The notes below the pieces were generated by a model, which was not told where the DNA came from, ran no database searches, and saw nothing but the letters and a program-made list of their open reading frames with translations. 64,000 bases of DNA, taken from assembly GCA_028622995.1 (NCBI GenBank), contig JAJQJQ010000023.1:1-64000 (forward strand), written 5' to 3'. Each line of letters starts with the position of its first letter. Within the stretch, counting starts at the first letter, position 1. Below are positions 26,972 through 40,939 of this stretch, in pieces. Origin of the DNA: Panagrolaimus kolymaensis (lineage: Eukaryota; Nematoda; Chromadorea; Rhabditida; Panagrolaimidae). A program made the translations under genes and the position numbers.

Positions 26972-29900
26972 GTTTCATTACTTATGATTTTGGAATTTTT
27001 TTTCCTTTATCAAAACATTTTTTGCTTTAAGTTTAATTTTTGGTTGCTTCCAAATCGTCACCAAAGGATGCGTTTGGAAAAATATCATTGTAAATGGATG
27101 TAAAAATACATAAAAAATCATAAAAATAAAGCACTTTTCTTTTGCAATTTTTTTTCTAATTCAATAAGTTTTAAATTCGATTAAATTGTCTCAATGCTTC
27201 ATAAATAATTAATCGATCACAGTTGAGGTTCATCCAGCGGGGGGAATCCAAAATCCTCTTGGCATTATTTCTTATAAAATATAAGAAAAATATTTGGAAC
27301 AAAAAATCCATATCTCCAATTCAATCCCTAATTCAAAACGAGATTCATTAATTTCTTGCATCAAAGCTTGAAGCAAGTGTTTATAAAATTTATGGATTAC
27401 AGTTGAGGTTCATCCAGCGGGGGGAATCCAAAATCCTCTTGGCATTATTTCTTATAAAATATAAGAAAAATATTTGGAACAAAAAATCCATATCTCCAAT
27501 TCAATCCCTAATTCAAAACGAGATTCATTAATTTCTTGCATCAAAGCTTGAAGCAAGTGTTTATAAAATTTATGGATTACAGTTGAGGTTCATCCAGCGG
27601 GGGGAATCCAAAATCCTCTTGGCATTATTTCTTATAAAATATAAGAAAAATATTTGGAACAAAAAATCCATATCTCCAATTCAATCCCTAATTCAAAACG
27701 AGATTCATTAATTTCTTGCATCAAAGCTTGAAGCAAGTGTTTATAAAATTTATGGATTACAGTTGAGGTTCATCCAGCGGGGGGAATCCAAAATCCTCTT
27801 GGCATTATTTCTTATAAAATATAAGAAAAATATTTGGAACAAAAAATCCATATCTCCAATCCAATCCCTAATTCAAAACGAGATTCATTAATTTCTTGCA
27901 TCAAAGCTTGAAGCAAGTGTTTATAAAATTTATGGATTACAGTTGAGGTTCATCCAGCGGGGGGAATCCAAAATCCTCTTGGCATTATTTCTTATAAAAT
28001 ATAAGAAAAATATTTGGAACAAAAAATCCATATCTCCAATTCAATCCCTAATTCAAAACGAGATTCACTAATTTTTAAGCTTGATACATGTGTTAATCAA
28101 AAAAAGTTCATCGATTGAGATACTTCCAATGGACGGAGCTCAAAATCCTCTTGGGAATAATTTTAATATATTTAATAATAAATAATGAAAAGAAAAAAAC
28201 TTCTGAAAAAAAAAATTCTAATTCAAAACTTAAAAATTTGAATATTTAATGTTGGTTTTTAAATTTCAAAGCCACATAACTCGATTTGAGCCTTATCTTT
28301 TACTAAAGAAATATGTTACCGATTTTGTAGCTTTTTATGTGATTTATCACTTGTGATAAACAAAGTTTTTTATAAGTTTCATTACTTATGATTTTGGAAT
28401 TTTTTTTCCTTTATCAAAACATTTTTTGCTTTAAGTTTAATTTTTGGTTGCTTCCAAATCGTCACCAAAGGATGCGTTTGGAAAAATATCATTGTAAATG
28501 GATGTAAAAATACATAAAAAATCATAAAAATAAAGCACTTTTCTTTTGCAATTTTTTTTCTAATTCAATAAGTTTTAAATTCGATTAAATTGTCTCAATG
28601 CTTCATAAATAATTAATCGATCACAGTTGAGGTTCATCCAGCGGGGGGAATCCAAAATCCTCTTGGCATTATTTCTTATAAAATATAAGAAAAATATTTG
28701 GAACAAAAAATCCATATCTCCAATTCAATCCCTAATTCAAAACGAGATTCATTAATTTCTTGCATCAAAGCTTGAAGCAAGTGTTTATAAAATTTATGGA
28801 TTACAGTTGAGGTTCATCCAGCGGGGGGAATCCAAAATCCTCTTGGCATTATTTCTTATAAAATATAAGAAAAATATTTGGAACAAAAAATCCATATCTC
28901 CAATTCAATCCCTAATTCAAAACGAGATTCATTAATTTCTTGCATCAAAGCTTGAAGCAAGTGTTTATAAAATTTATGGATTACAGTTGAGGTTCATCCA
29001 GCGGGGGGAATCCAAAATCCTCTTGGCATTATTTCTTATAAAATATAAGAAAAATATTTGGAACAAAAAATCCATATCTCCAATTCAATCCCTAATTCAA
29101 AACGAGATTCATTAATTTCTTGCATCAAAGCTTGAAGCAAGTGTTTATAAAATTTATGGATTACAGTTGAGGTTCATCCAGCGGGGGGAATCCAAAATCC
29201 TCTTGGCATTATTTCTTATAAAATATAAGAAAAATATTTGGAACAAAAAATCCATATCTCCAATCCAATCCCTAATTCAAAACGAGATTCATTAATTTCT
29301 TGCATCAAAGCTTGAAGCAAGTGTTTATAAAATTTATGGATTACAGTTGAGGTTCATCCAGCGGGGGGAATCCAAAATCCTCTTGGCATTATTTCTTATA
29401 AAATATAAGAAAAATATTTGGAACAAAAAATCCATATCTCCAATTCAATCCCTAATTCAAAACGAGATTCACTAATTTTTAAGCTTGATACATGTGTTAA
29501 TCAAAAAAAGTTCATCGATTGAGATACTTCCAATGGACGGAGCTCAAAATCCTCTTGGGAATAATTTTAATATATTTAATAATAAATAATGAAAAGAAAA
29601 AAACTTCTGAAAAAAAAAATTCTAATTCAAAACTTAAAAATTTGAATATTTAATGTTGGTTTTTAAATTTCAAAGCCACATAACTCGATTTGAGCCTTAT
29701 CTTTTACTAAAGAAATATGTTACCGATTTTGTAGCTTTTTATGTGATTTATCACTTGTGATAAACAAAGTTTTTTATAAGTTTCATTACTTATGATTTTG
29801 GAATTTTTTTTCCTTTATCAAAACATTTTTTGCTTTAAGTTTAATTTTTGGTTGCTTCCAAATCGTCACCAAAGGATGCGTTTGGAAAAATATCATTGTA

Positions 29901-32900
29901 AATGGATGTAAAAATACATAAAAAATCATAAAAATAAAGCACTTTTCTTTTGCAATTTTTTTTCTAATTCAATAAGTTTTAAATTCGATTAAATTGTCTC
30001 AATGCTTCATAAATAATTAATCGATCACAGTTGAGGTTCATCCAGCGGGGGGAATCCAAAATCCTCTTGGCATTATTTCTTATAAAATATAAGAAAAATA
30101 TTTGGAACAAAAAATCCATATCTCCAATTCAATCCCTAATTCAAAACGAGATTCATTAATTTCTTGCATCAAAGCTTGAAGCAAGTGTTTATAAAATTTA
30201 TGGATTACAGTTGAGGTTCATCCAGCGGGGGGAATCCAAAATCCTCTTGGCATTATTTCTTATAAAATATAAGAAAAATATTTGGAACAAAAAATCCATA
30301 TCTCCAATTCAATCCCTAATTCAAAACGAGATTCATTAATTTCTTGCATCAAAGCTTGAAGCAAGTGTTTATAAAATTTATGGATTACAGTTGAGGTTCA
30401 TCCAGCGGGGGGAATCCAAAATCCTCTTGGCATTATTTCTTATAAAATATAAGAAAAATATTTGGAACAAAAAATCCATATCTCCAATTCAATCCCTAAT
30501 TCAAAACGAGATTCATTAATTTCTTGCATCAAAGCTTGAAGCAAGTGTTTATAAAATTTATGGATTACAGTTGAGGTTCATCCAGCGGGGGGAATCCAAA
30601 ATCCTCTTGGCATTATTTCTTATAAAATATAAGAAAAATATTTGGAACAAAAAATCCATATCTCCAATCCAATCCCTAATTCAAAACGAGATTCATTAAT
30701 TTCTTGCATCAAAGCTTGAAGCAAGTGTTTATAAAATTTATGGATTACAGTTGAGGTTCATCCAGCGGGGGGAATCCAAAATCCTCTTGGCATTATTTCT
30801 TATAAAATATAAGAAAAATATTTGGAGCAAAAAATCCATATCTCCAATTCAATCCCTAATTCAAAACGAGATTCATTAATTTCTTGCATCAAAGCTTGAA
30901 GCAAGTGTTTATAAAATTTATGGATTACAGTTGAGGTTCATCCAGCGGGGGGAATCCAAAATCCTCTTGGCATTATTTCTTATAAAATATAAGAAAAATA
31001 TTTGGAACAAAAAATCCATATCTCCAATTCAATCCCTAATTCAAAACGAGATTCACTAATTTTTAAGCTTGATACATGTGTTAATCAAAAAAAGTTCATC
31101 GATTGAGATACTTCCAATGGACGGAGCTCAAAATCCTCTTGGGAATAATTTTAATATATTTAATAATAAATAATGAAAAGAAAAAAACTTCTGAAAAAAA
31201 AAATTCTAATTCAAAACTTAAAAATTTGAATATTTAATGTTGGTTTTTAAATTTCAAAGCCACATAACTCGATTTGAGCCTTATCTTTTACTAAAGAAAT
31301 ATGTTACCGATTTTGTAGCTTTTTATGTGATTTATCACTTGTGATAAACAAAGTTTTTTATAAGTTTCATTACTTATGATTTTGGAATTTTTTTTCCTTT
31401 ATCAAAACATTTTTTGCTTTAAGTTTAATTTTTGGTTGCTTCCAAATCGTCACCAAAGGATGCGTTTGGAAAAATATCATTGTAAATGGATGTAAAAATA
31501 CATAAAAAATCATAAAAATAAAGCACTTTTCTTTTGCAATTTTTTTTCTAATTCAATAAGTTTTAAATTCGATTAAATTGTCTCAATGCTTCATAAATAA
31601 TTAATCGATCACAGTTGAGGTTCATCCAGCGGGGGGAATCCAAAATCCTCTTGGCATTATTTCTTATAAAATATAAGAAAAATATTTGGAACAAAAAATC
31701 CATATCTCCAATTCAATCCCTAATTCAAAACGAGATTCATTAATTTCTTGCATCAAAGCTTGAAGCAAGTGTTTATAAAATTTATGGATTACAGTTGAGG
31801 TTCATCCAGCGGGGGGAATCCAAAATCCTCTTGGCATTATTTCTTATAAAATATAAGAAAAATATTTGGAACAAAAAATCCATATCTCCAATTCAATCCC
31901 TAATTCAAAACGAGATTCATTAATTTCTTGCATCAAAGCTTGAAGCAAGTGTTTATAAAATTTATGGATTACAGTTGAGGTTCATCCAGCGGGGGGAATC
32001 CAAAATCCTCTTGGCATTATTTCTTATAAAATATAAGAAAAATATTTGGAACAAAAAATCCATATCTCCAATTCAATCCCTAATTCAAAACGAGATTCAT
32101 TAATTTCTTGCATCAAAGCTTGAAGCAAGTGTTTATAAAATTTATGGATTACAGTTGAGGTTCATCCAGCGGGGGGAATCCAAAATCCTCTTGGCATTAT
32201 TTCTTATAAAATATAAGAAAAATATTTGGAACAAAAAATCCATATCTCCAATTCAATCCCTAATTCAAAACGAGATTCATTAATTTCTTGCATCAAAGCT
32301 TGAAGCAAGTGTTTATAAAATTTATGGATTACAGTTGAGGTTCATCCAGCGGGGGGAATCCAAAATCCTCTTGGCATTATTTCTTATAAAATATAAGAAA
32401 AATATTTGGAACAAAAAATCCATATCTCCAATCCAATCCCTAATTCAAAACGAGATTCATTAATTTCTTGCATCAAAGCTTGAAGCAAGTGTTTATAAAA
32501 TTTATGGATTACAGTTGAGGTTCATCCAGCGGGGGGAATCCAAAATCCTCTTGGCATTATTTCTTATAAAATATAAGAAAAATATTTGGAACAAAAAATC
32601 CATATCTCCAATTCAATCCCTAATTCAAAACGAGATTCATTAATTTCTTGCATCAAAGCTTGAAGCAAGTGTTTATAAAATTTATGGATTACAGTTGAGG
32701 TTCATCCAGCGGGGGGAATCCAAAATCCTCTTGGCATTATTTCTTATAAAATATAAGAAAAATATTTGGAACAAAAAATCCATATCTCCAATTCAATCCC
32801 TAATTCAAAACGAGATTCATTAATTTCTTGCATCAAAGCTTGAAGCAAGTGTTTATAAAATTTATGGATTACAGTTGAGGTTCATCCAGCGGGGGGAATC

Positions 32901-35900
32901 CAAAATCCTCTTGGCATTATTTCTTATAAAATATAAGAAAAATATTTGGAACAAAAAATCCATATCTCCAATTCAATCCCTAATTCAAAACGAGATTCAT
33001 TAATTTCTTGCATCAAAGCTTGAAGCAAGTGTTTATAAAATTTATGGATTACAGTTGAGGTTCATCCAGCGGGGGGAATCCAAAATCCTCTTGGCATTAT
33101 TTCTTATAAAATATAAGAAAAATATTTGGAACAAAAAATCCATATCTCCAATCCAATCCCTAATTCAAAACGAGATTCATTAATTTCTTGCATCAAAGCT
33201 TGAAGCAAGTGTTTATAAAATTTATGGATTACAGTTGAGGTTCATCCAGCGGGGGGAATCCAAAATCCTCTTGGCATTATTTCTTATAAAATATAAGAAA
33301 AATATTTGGAACAAAAAATCCATATCTCCAATTCAATCCCTAATTCAAAACGAGATTCATTAATTTCTTGCATCAAAGCTTGAAGCAAGTGTTTATAAAA
33401 TTTATGGATTACAGTTGAGGTTCATCCAGCGGGGGGAATCCAAAATCCTCTTGGCATTATTTCTTATAAAATATAAGAAAAATATTTGGAACAAAAAATC
33501 CATATCTCCAATTCAATCCCTAATTCAAAACGAGATTCATTAATTTCTTGCATCAAAGCTTGAAGCAAGTGTTTATAAAATTTATGGATTACAGTTGAGG
33601 TTCATCCAGCGGGGGGAATCCAAAATCCTCTTGGCATTATTTCTTATAAAATATAAGAAAAATATTTGGAACAAAAAATCCATATCTCCAATTCAATCCC
33701 TAATTCAAAACGAGATTCATTAATTTCTTGCATCAAAGCTTGAAGCAAGTGTTTATAAAATTTATGGATTACAGTTGAGGTTCATCCAGCGGGGGGAATC
33801 CAAAATCCTCTTGGCATTATTTCTTATAAAATATAAGAAAAATATTTGGAACAAAAAATCCATATCTCCAATCCAATCCCTAATTCAAAACGAGATTCAT
33901 TAATTTCTTGCATCAAAGCTTGAAGCAAGTGTTTATAAAATTTATGGATTACAGTTGAGGTTCATCCAGCGGGGGGAATCCAAAATCCTCTTGGCATTAT
34001 TTCTTATAAAATATAAGAAAAATATTTGGAACAAAAAATCCATATCTCCAATTCAATCCCTAATTCAAAACGAGATTCATTAATTTCTTGCATCAAAGCT
34101 TGAAGCAAGTGTTTATAAAATTTATGGATTACAGTTGAGGTTCATCCAGCGGGGGGAATCCAAAATCCTCTTGGCATTATTTCTTATAAAATATAAGAAA
34201 AATATTTGGAACAAAAAATCCATATCTCCAATTCAATCCCTAATTCAAAACGAGATTCATTAATTTCTTGCATCAAAGCTTGAAGCAAGTGTTTATAAAA
34301 TTTATGGATTACAGTTGAGGTTCATCCAGCGGGGGGAATCCAAAATCCTCTTGGCATTATTTCTTATAAAATATAAGAAAAATATTTGGAACAAAAAATC
34401 CATATCTCCAATTCAATCCCTAATTCAAAACGAGATTCATTAATTTCTTGCATCAAAGCTTGAAGCAAGTGTTTATAAAATTTATGGATTACAGTTGAGG
34501 TTCATCCAGCGGGGGGAATCCAAAATCCTCTTGGCATTATTTCTTATAAAATATAAGAAAAATATTTGGAACAAAAAATCCATATCTCCAATCCAATCCC
34601 TAATTCAAAACGAGATTCATTAATTTCTTGCATCAAAGCTTGAAGCAAGTGTTTATAAAATTTATGGATTACAGTTGAGGTTCATCCAGCGGGGGGAATC
34701 CAAAATCCTCTTGGCATTATTTCTTATAAAATATAAGAAAAATATTTGGAACAAAAAATCCATATCTCCAATTCAATCCCTAATTCAAAACGAGATTCAT
34801 TAATTTCTTGCATCAAAGCTTGAAGCAAGTGTTTATAAAATTTATGGATTACAGTTGAGGTTCATCCAGCGGGGGGAATCCAAAATCCTCTTGGCATTAT
34901 TTCTTATAAAATATAAGAAAAATATTTGGAACAAAAAATCCATATCTCCAATTCAATCCCTAATTCAAAACGAGATTCATTAATTTCTTGCATCAAAGCT
35001 TGAAGCAAGTGTTTATAAAATTTATGGATTACAGTTGAGGTTCATCCAGCGGGGGGAATCCAAAATCCTCTTGGCATTATTTCTTATAAAATATAAGAAA
35101 AATATTTGGAACAAAAAATCCATATCTCCAATTCAATCCCTAATTCAAAACGAGATTCATTAATTTCTTGCATCAAAGCTTGAAGCAAGTGTTTATAAAA
35201 TTTATGGATTACAGTTGAGGTTCATCCAGCGGGGGGAATCCAAAATCCTCTTGGCATTATTTCTTATAAAATATAAGAAAAATATTTGGAACAAAAAATC
35301 CATATCTCCAATCCAATCCCTAATTCAAAACGAGATTCATTAATTTCTTGCATCAAAGCTTGAAGCAAGTGTTTATAAAATTTATGGATTACAGTTGAGG
35401 TTCATCCAGCGGGGGGAATCCAAAATCCTCTTGGCATTATTTCTTATAAAATATAAGAAAAATATTTGGAACAAAAAATCCATATCTCCAATTCAATCCC
35501 TAATTCAAAACGAGATTCACTAATTTTTAAGCTTGATACATGTGTTAATCAAAAAAAGTTCATCGATTGAGATACTTCCAATGGACGGAGCTCAAAATCC
35601 TCTTGGGAATAATTTTAATATATTTAATAATAAATAATGAAAAGAAAAAAACTTCTGAAAAAAAAAATTCTAATTCAAAACTTAAAAATTTGAATATTTA
35701 ATGTTGGTTTTTAAATTTCAAAGCCACATAACTCGATTTGAGCCTTATCTTTTACTAAAGAAATATGTTACCGATTTTGTAGCTTTTTATGTGATTTATC
35801 ACTTGTGATAAACAAAGTTTTTTATAAGTTTCATTACTTATGATTTTGGAATTTTTTTTCCTTTATCAAAACATTTTTTGCTTTAAGTTTAATTTTTGGT

Positions 35901-38900
35901 TGCTTCCAAATCGTCACCAAAGGATGCGTTTGGAAAAATATCATTGTAAATGGATGTAAAAATACATAAAAAATCATAAAAATAAAGCACTTTTCTTTTG
36001 CAATTTTTTTTCTAATTCAATAAGTTTTAAATTCGATTAAATTGTCTCAATGCTTCATAAATAATTAATCGATCACAGTTGAGGTTCATCCAGCGGGGGG
36101 AATCCAAAATCCTCTTGGCATTATTTCTTATAAAATATAAGAAAAATATTTGGAACAAAAAATCCATATCTCCAATTCAATCCCTAATTCAAAACGAGAT
36201 TCATTAATTTCTTGCATCAAAGCTTGAAGCAAGTGTTTATAAAATTTATGGATTACAGTTGAGGTTCATCCAGCGGGGGGAATCCAAAATCCTCTTGGCA
36301 TTATTTCTTATAAAATATAAGAAAAATATTTGGAACAAAAAATCCATATCTCCAATTCAATCCCTAATTCAAAACGAGATTCATTAATTTCTTGCATCAA
36401 AGCTTGAAGCAAGTGTTTATAAAATTTATGGATTACAGTTGAGGTTCATCCAGCGGGGGGAATCCAAAATCCTCTTGGCATTATTTCTTATAAAATATAA
36501 GAAAAATATTTGGAACAAAAAATCCATATCTCCAATTCAATCCCTAATTCAAAACGAGATTCATTAATTTCTTGCATCAAAGCTTGAAGCAAGTGTTTAT
36601 AAAATTTATGGATTACAGTTGAGGTTCATCCAGCGGGGGGAATCCAAAATCCTCTTGGCATTATTTCTTATAAAATATAAGAAAAATATTTGGAACAAAA
36701 AATCCATATCTCCAATTCAATCCCTAATTCAAAACGAGATTCATTAATTTCTTGCATCAAAGCTTGAAGCAAGTGTTTATAAAATTTATGGATTACAGTT
36801 GAGGTTCATCCAGCGGGGGGAATCCAAAATCCTCTTGGCATTATTTCTTATAAAATATAAGAAAAATATTTGGAACAAAAAATCCATATCTCCAATCCAA
36901 TCCCTAATTCAAAACGAGATTCATTAATTTCTTGCATCAAAGCTTGAAGCAAGTGTTTATAAAATTTATGGATTACAGTTGAGGTTCATCCAGCGGGGGG
37001 AATCCAAAATCCTCTTGGCATTATTTCTTATAAAATATAAGAAAAATATTTGGAGCAAAAAATCCATATCTCCAATTCAATCCCTAATTCAAAACGAGAT
37101 TCATTAATTTCTTGCATCAAAGCTTGAAGCAAGTGTTTATAAAATTTATGGATTACAGTTGAGGTTCATCCAGCGGGGGGAATCCAAAATCCTCTTGGCA
37201 TTATTTCTTATAAAATATAAGAAAAATATTTGGAACAAAAAATCCATATCTCCAATTCAATCCCTAATTCAAAACGAGATTCACTAATTTTTAAGCTTGA
37301 TACATGTGTTAATCAAAAAAAGTTCATCGATTGAGATACTTCCAATGGACGGAGCTCAAAATCCTCTTGGGAATAATTTTAATATATTTAATAATAAATA
37401 ATGAAAAGAAAAAAACTTCTGAAAAAAAAAATTCTAATTCAAAACTTAAAAATTTGAATATTTAATGTTGGTTTTTAAATTTCAAAGCCACATAACTCGA
37501 TTTGAGCCTTATCTTTTACTAAAGAAATATGTTACCGATTTTGTAGCTTTTTATGTGATTTATCACTTGTGATAAACAAAGTTTTTTATAAGTTTCATTA
37601 CTTATGATTTTGGAATTTTTTTTCCTTTATCAAAACATTTTTTGCTTTAAGTTTAATTTTTGGTTGCTTCCAAATCGTCACCAAAGGATGCGTTTGGAAA
37701 AATATCATTGTAAATGGATGTAAAAATACATAAAAAATCATAAAAATAAAGCACTTTTCTTTTGCAATTTTTTTTCTAATTCAATAAGTTTTAAATTCGA
37801 TTAAATTGTCTCAATGCTTCATAAATAATTAATCGATCACAGTTGAGGTTCATCCAGCGGGGGGAATCCAAAATCCTCTTGGCATTATTTCTTATAAAAT
37901 ATAAGAAAAATATTTGGAACAAAAAATCCATATCTCCAATTCAATCCCTAATTCAAAACGAGATTCATTAATTTCTTGCATCAAAGCTTGAAGCAAGTGT
38001 TTATAAAATTTATGGATTACAGTTGAGGTTCATCCAGCGGGGGGAATCCAAAATCCTCTTGGCATTATTTCTTATAAAATATAAGAAAAATATTTGGAAC
38101 AAAAAATCCATATCTCCAATTCAATCCCTAATTCAAAACGAGATTCATTAATTTCTTGCATCAAAGCTTGAAGCAAGTGTTTATAAAATTTATGGATTAC
38201 AGTTGAGGTTCATCCAGCGGGGGGAATCCAAAATCCTCTTGGCATTATTTCTTATAAAATATAAGAAAAATATTTGGAACAAAAAATCCATATCTCCAAT
38301 TCAATCCCTAATTCAAAACGAGATTCATTAATTTCTTGCATCAAAGCTTGAAGCAAGTGTTTATAAAATTTATGGATTACAGTTGAGGTTCATCCAGCGG
38401 GGGGAATCCAAAATCCTCTTGGCATTATTTCTTATAAAATATAAGAAAAATATTTGGAACAAAAAATCCATATCTCCAATTCAATCCCTAATTCAAAACG
38501 AGATTCATTAATTTCTTGCATCAAAGCTTGAAGCAAGTGTTTATAAAATTTATGGATTACAGTTGAGGTTCATCCAGCGGGGGGAATCCAAAATCCTCTT
38601 GGCATTATTTCTTATAAAATATAAGAAAAATATTTGGAACAAAAAATCCATATCTCCAATCCAATCCCTAATTCAAAACGAGATTCATTAATTTCTTGCA
38701 TCAAAGCTTGAAGCAAGTGTTTATAAAATTTATGGATTACAGTTGAGGTTCATCCAGCGGGGGGAATCCAAAATCCTCTTGGCATTATTTCTTATAAAAT
38801 ATAAGAAAAATATTTGGAGCAAAAAATCCATATCTCCAATTCAATCCCTAATTCAAAACGAGATTCATTAATTTCTTGCATCAAAGCTTGAAGCAAGTGT

Positions 38901-40939
38901 TTATAAAATTTATGGATTACAGTTGAGGTTCATCCAGCGGGGGGAATCCAAAATCCTCTTGGCATTATTTCTTATAAAATATAAGAAAAATATTTGGAAC
39001 AAAAAATCCATATCTCCAATTCAATCCCTAATTCAAAACGAGATTCACTAATTTTTAAGCTTGATACATGTGTTAATCAAAAAAAGTTCATCGATTGAGA
39101 TACTTCCAATGGACGGAGCTCAAAATCCTCTTGGGAATAATTTTAATATATTTAATAATAAATAATGAAAAGAAAAAAACTTCTGAAAAAAAAAATTCTA
39201 ATTCAAAACTTAAAAATTTGAATATTTAATGTTGGTTTTTAAATTTCAAAGCCACATAACTCGATTTGAGCCTTATCTTTTACTAAAGAAATATGTTACC
39301 GATTTTGTAGCTTTTTATGTGATTTATCACTTGTGATAAACAAAGTTTTTTATAAGTTTCATTACTTATGATTTTGGAATTTTTTTTCCTTTATCAAAAC
39401 ATTTTTTGCTTTAAGTTTAATTTTTGGTTGCTTCCAAATCGTCACCAAAGGATGCGTTTGGAAAAATATCATTGTAAATGGATGTAAAAATACATAAAAA
39501 ATCATAAAAATAAAGCACTTTTCTTTTGCAATTTTTTTTCTAATTCAATAAGTTTTAAATTCGATTAAATTGTCTCAATGCTTCATAAATAATTAATCGA
39601 TCACAGTTGAGGTTCATCCAGCGGGGGGAATCCAAAATCCTCTTGGCATTATTTCTTATAAAATATAAGAAAAATATTTGGAACAAAAAATCCATATCTC
39701 CAATTCAATCCCTAATTCAAAACGAGATTCATTAATTTCTTGCATCAAAGCTTGAAGCAAGTGTTTATAAAATTTATGGATTACAGTTGAGGTTCATCCA
39801 GCGGGGGGAATCCAAAATCCTCTTGGCATTATTTCTTATAAAATATAAGAAAAATATTTGGAACAAAAAATCCATATCTCCAATTCAATCCCTAATTCAA
39901 AACGAGATTCATTAATTTCTTGCATCAAAGCTTGAAGCAAGTGTTTATAAAATTTATGGATTACAGTTGAGGTTCATCCAGCGGGGGGAATCCAAAATCC
40001 TCTTGGCATTATTTCTTATAAAATATAAGAAAAATATTTGGAACAAAAAATCCATATCTCCAATTCAATCCCTAATTCAAAACGAGATTCATTAATTTCT
40101 TGCATCAAAGCTTGAAGCAAGTGTTTATAAAATTTATGGATTACAGTTGAGGTTCATCCAGCGGGGGGAATCCAAAATCCTCTTGGCATTATTTCTTATA
40201 AAATATAAGAAAAATATTTGGAACAAAAAATCCATATCTCCAATCCAATCCCTAATTCAAAACGAGATTCATTAATTTCTTGCATCAAAGCTTGAAGCAA
40301 GTGTTTATAAAATTTATGGATTACAGTTGAGGTTCATCCAGCGGGGGGAATCCAAAATCCTCTTGGCATTATTTCTTATAAAATATAAGAAAAATATTTG
40401 GAGCAAAAAATCCATATCTCCAATTCAATCCCTAATTCAAAACGAGATTCATTAATTTCTTGCATCAAAGCTTGAAGCAAGTGTTTATAAAATTTATGGA
40501 TTACAGTTGAGGTTCATCCAGCGGGGGGAATCCAAAATCCTCTTGGCATTATTTCTTATAAAATATAAGAAAAATATTTGGAACAAAAAATCCATATCTC
40601 CAATTCAATCCCTAATTCAAAACGAGATTCACTAATTTTTAAGCTTGATACATGTGTTAATCAAAAAAAGTTCATCGATTGAGATACTTCCAATGGACGG
40701 AGCTCAAAATCCTCTTGGGAATAATTTTAATATATTTAATAATAAATAATGAAAAGAAAAAAACTTCTGAAAAAAAAAATTCTAATTCAAAACTTAAAAA
40801 TTTGAATATTTAATGTTGGTTTTTAAATTTCAAAGCCACATAACTCGATTTGAGCCTTATCTTTTACTAAAGAAATATGTTACCGATTTTGTAGCTTTTT
40901 ATGTGATTTATCACTTGTGATAAACAAAGTTTTTTATAA
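26972..40939. repeat. Satellite block C: ATTGTAAATGG subfamily, 5 to 22 monomers per unit
   Basis: Units begin at 26972 (1404 bp, 5 monomers), 28376 (5), 29780 (6), 31364 (4464 bp, 22), 35828 (7), 37592 (7) and 39356 (6). All seven linkers share ATTGTAAATGG where other blocks have ATTGAAAATGG, so they descend from one founder. The 22-monomer unit reads A, then five rounds of A A A C, then A: a 720-bp period with the CAATCCAAT variant as every fourth monomer. Linkers are L2. No gene is visible. Confidence 0.96.
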
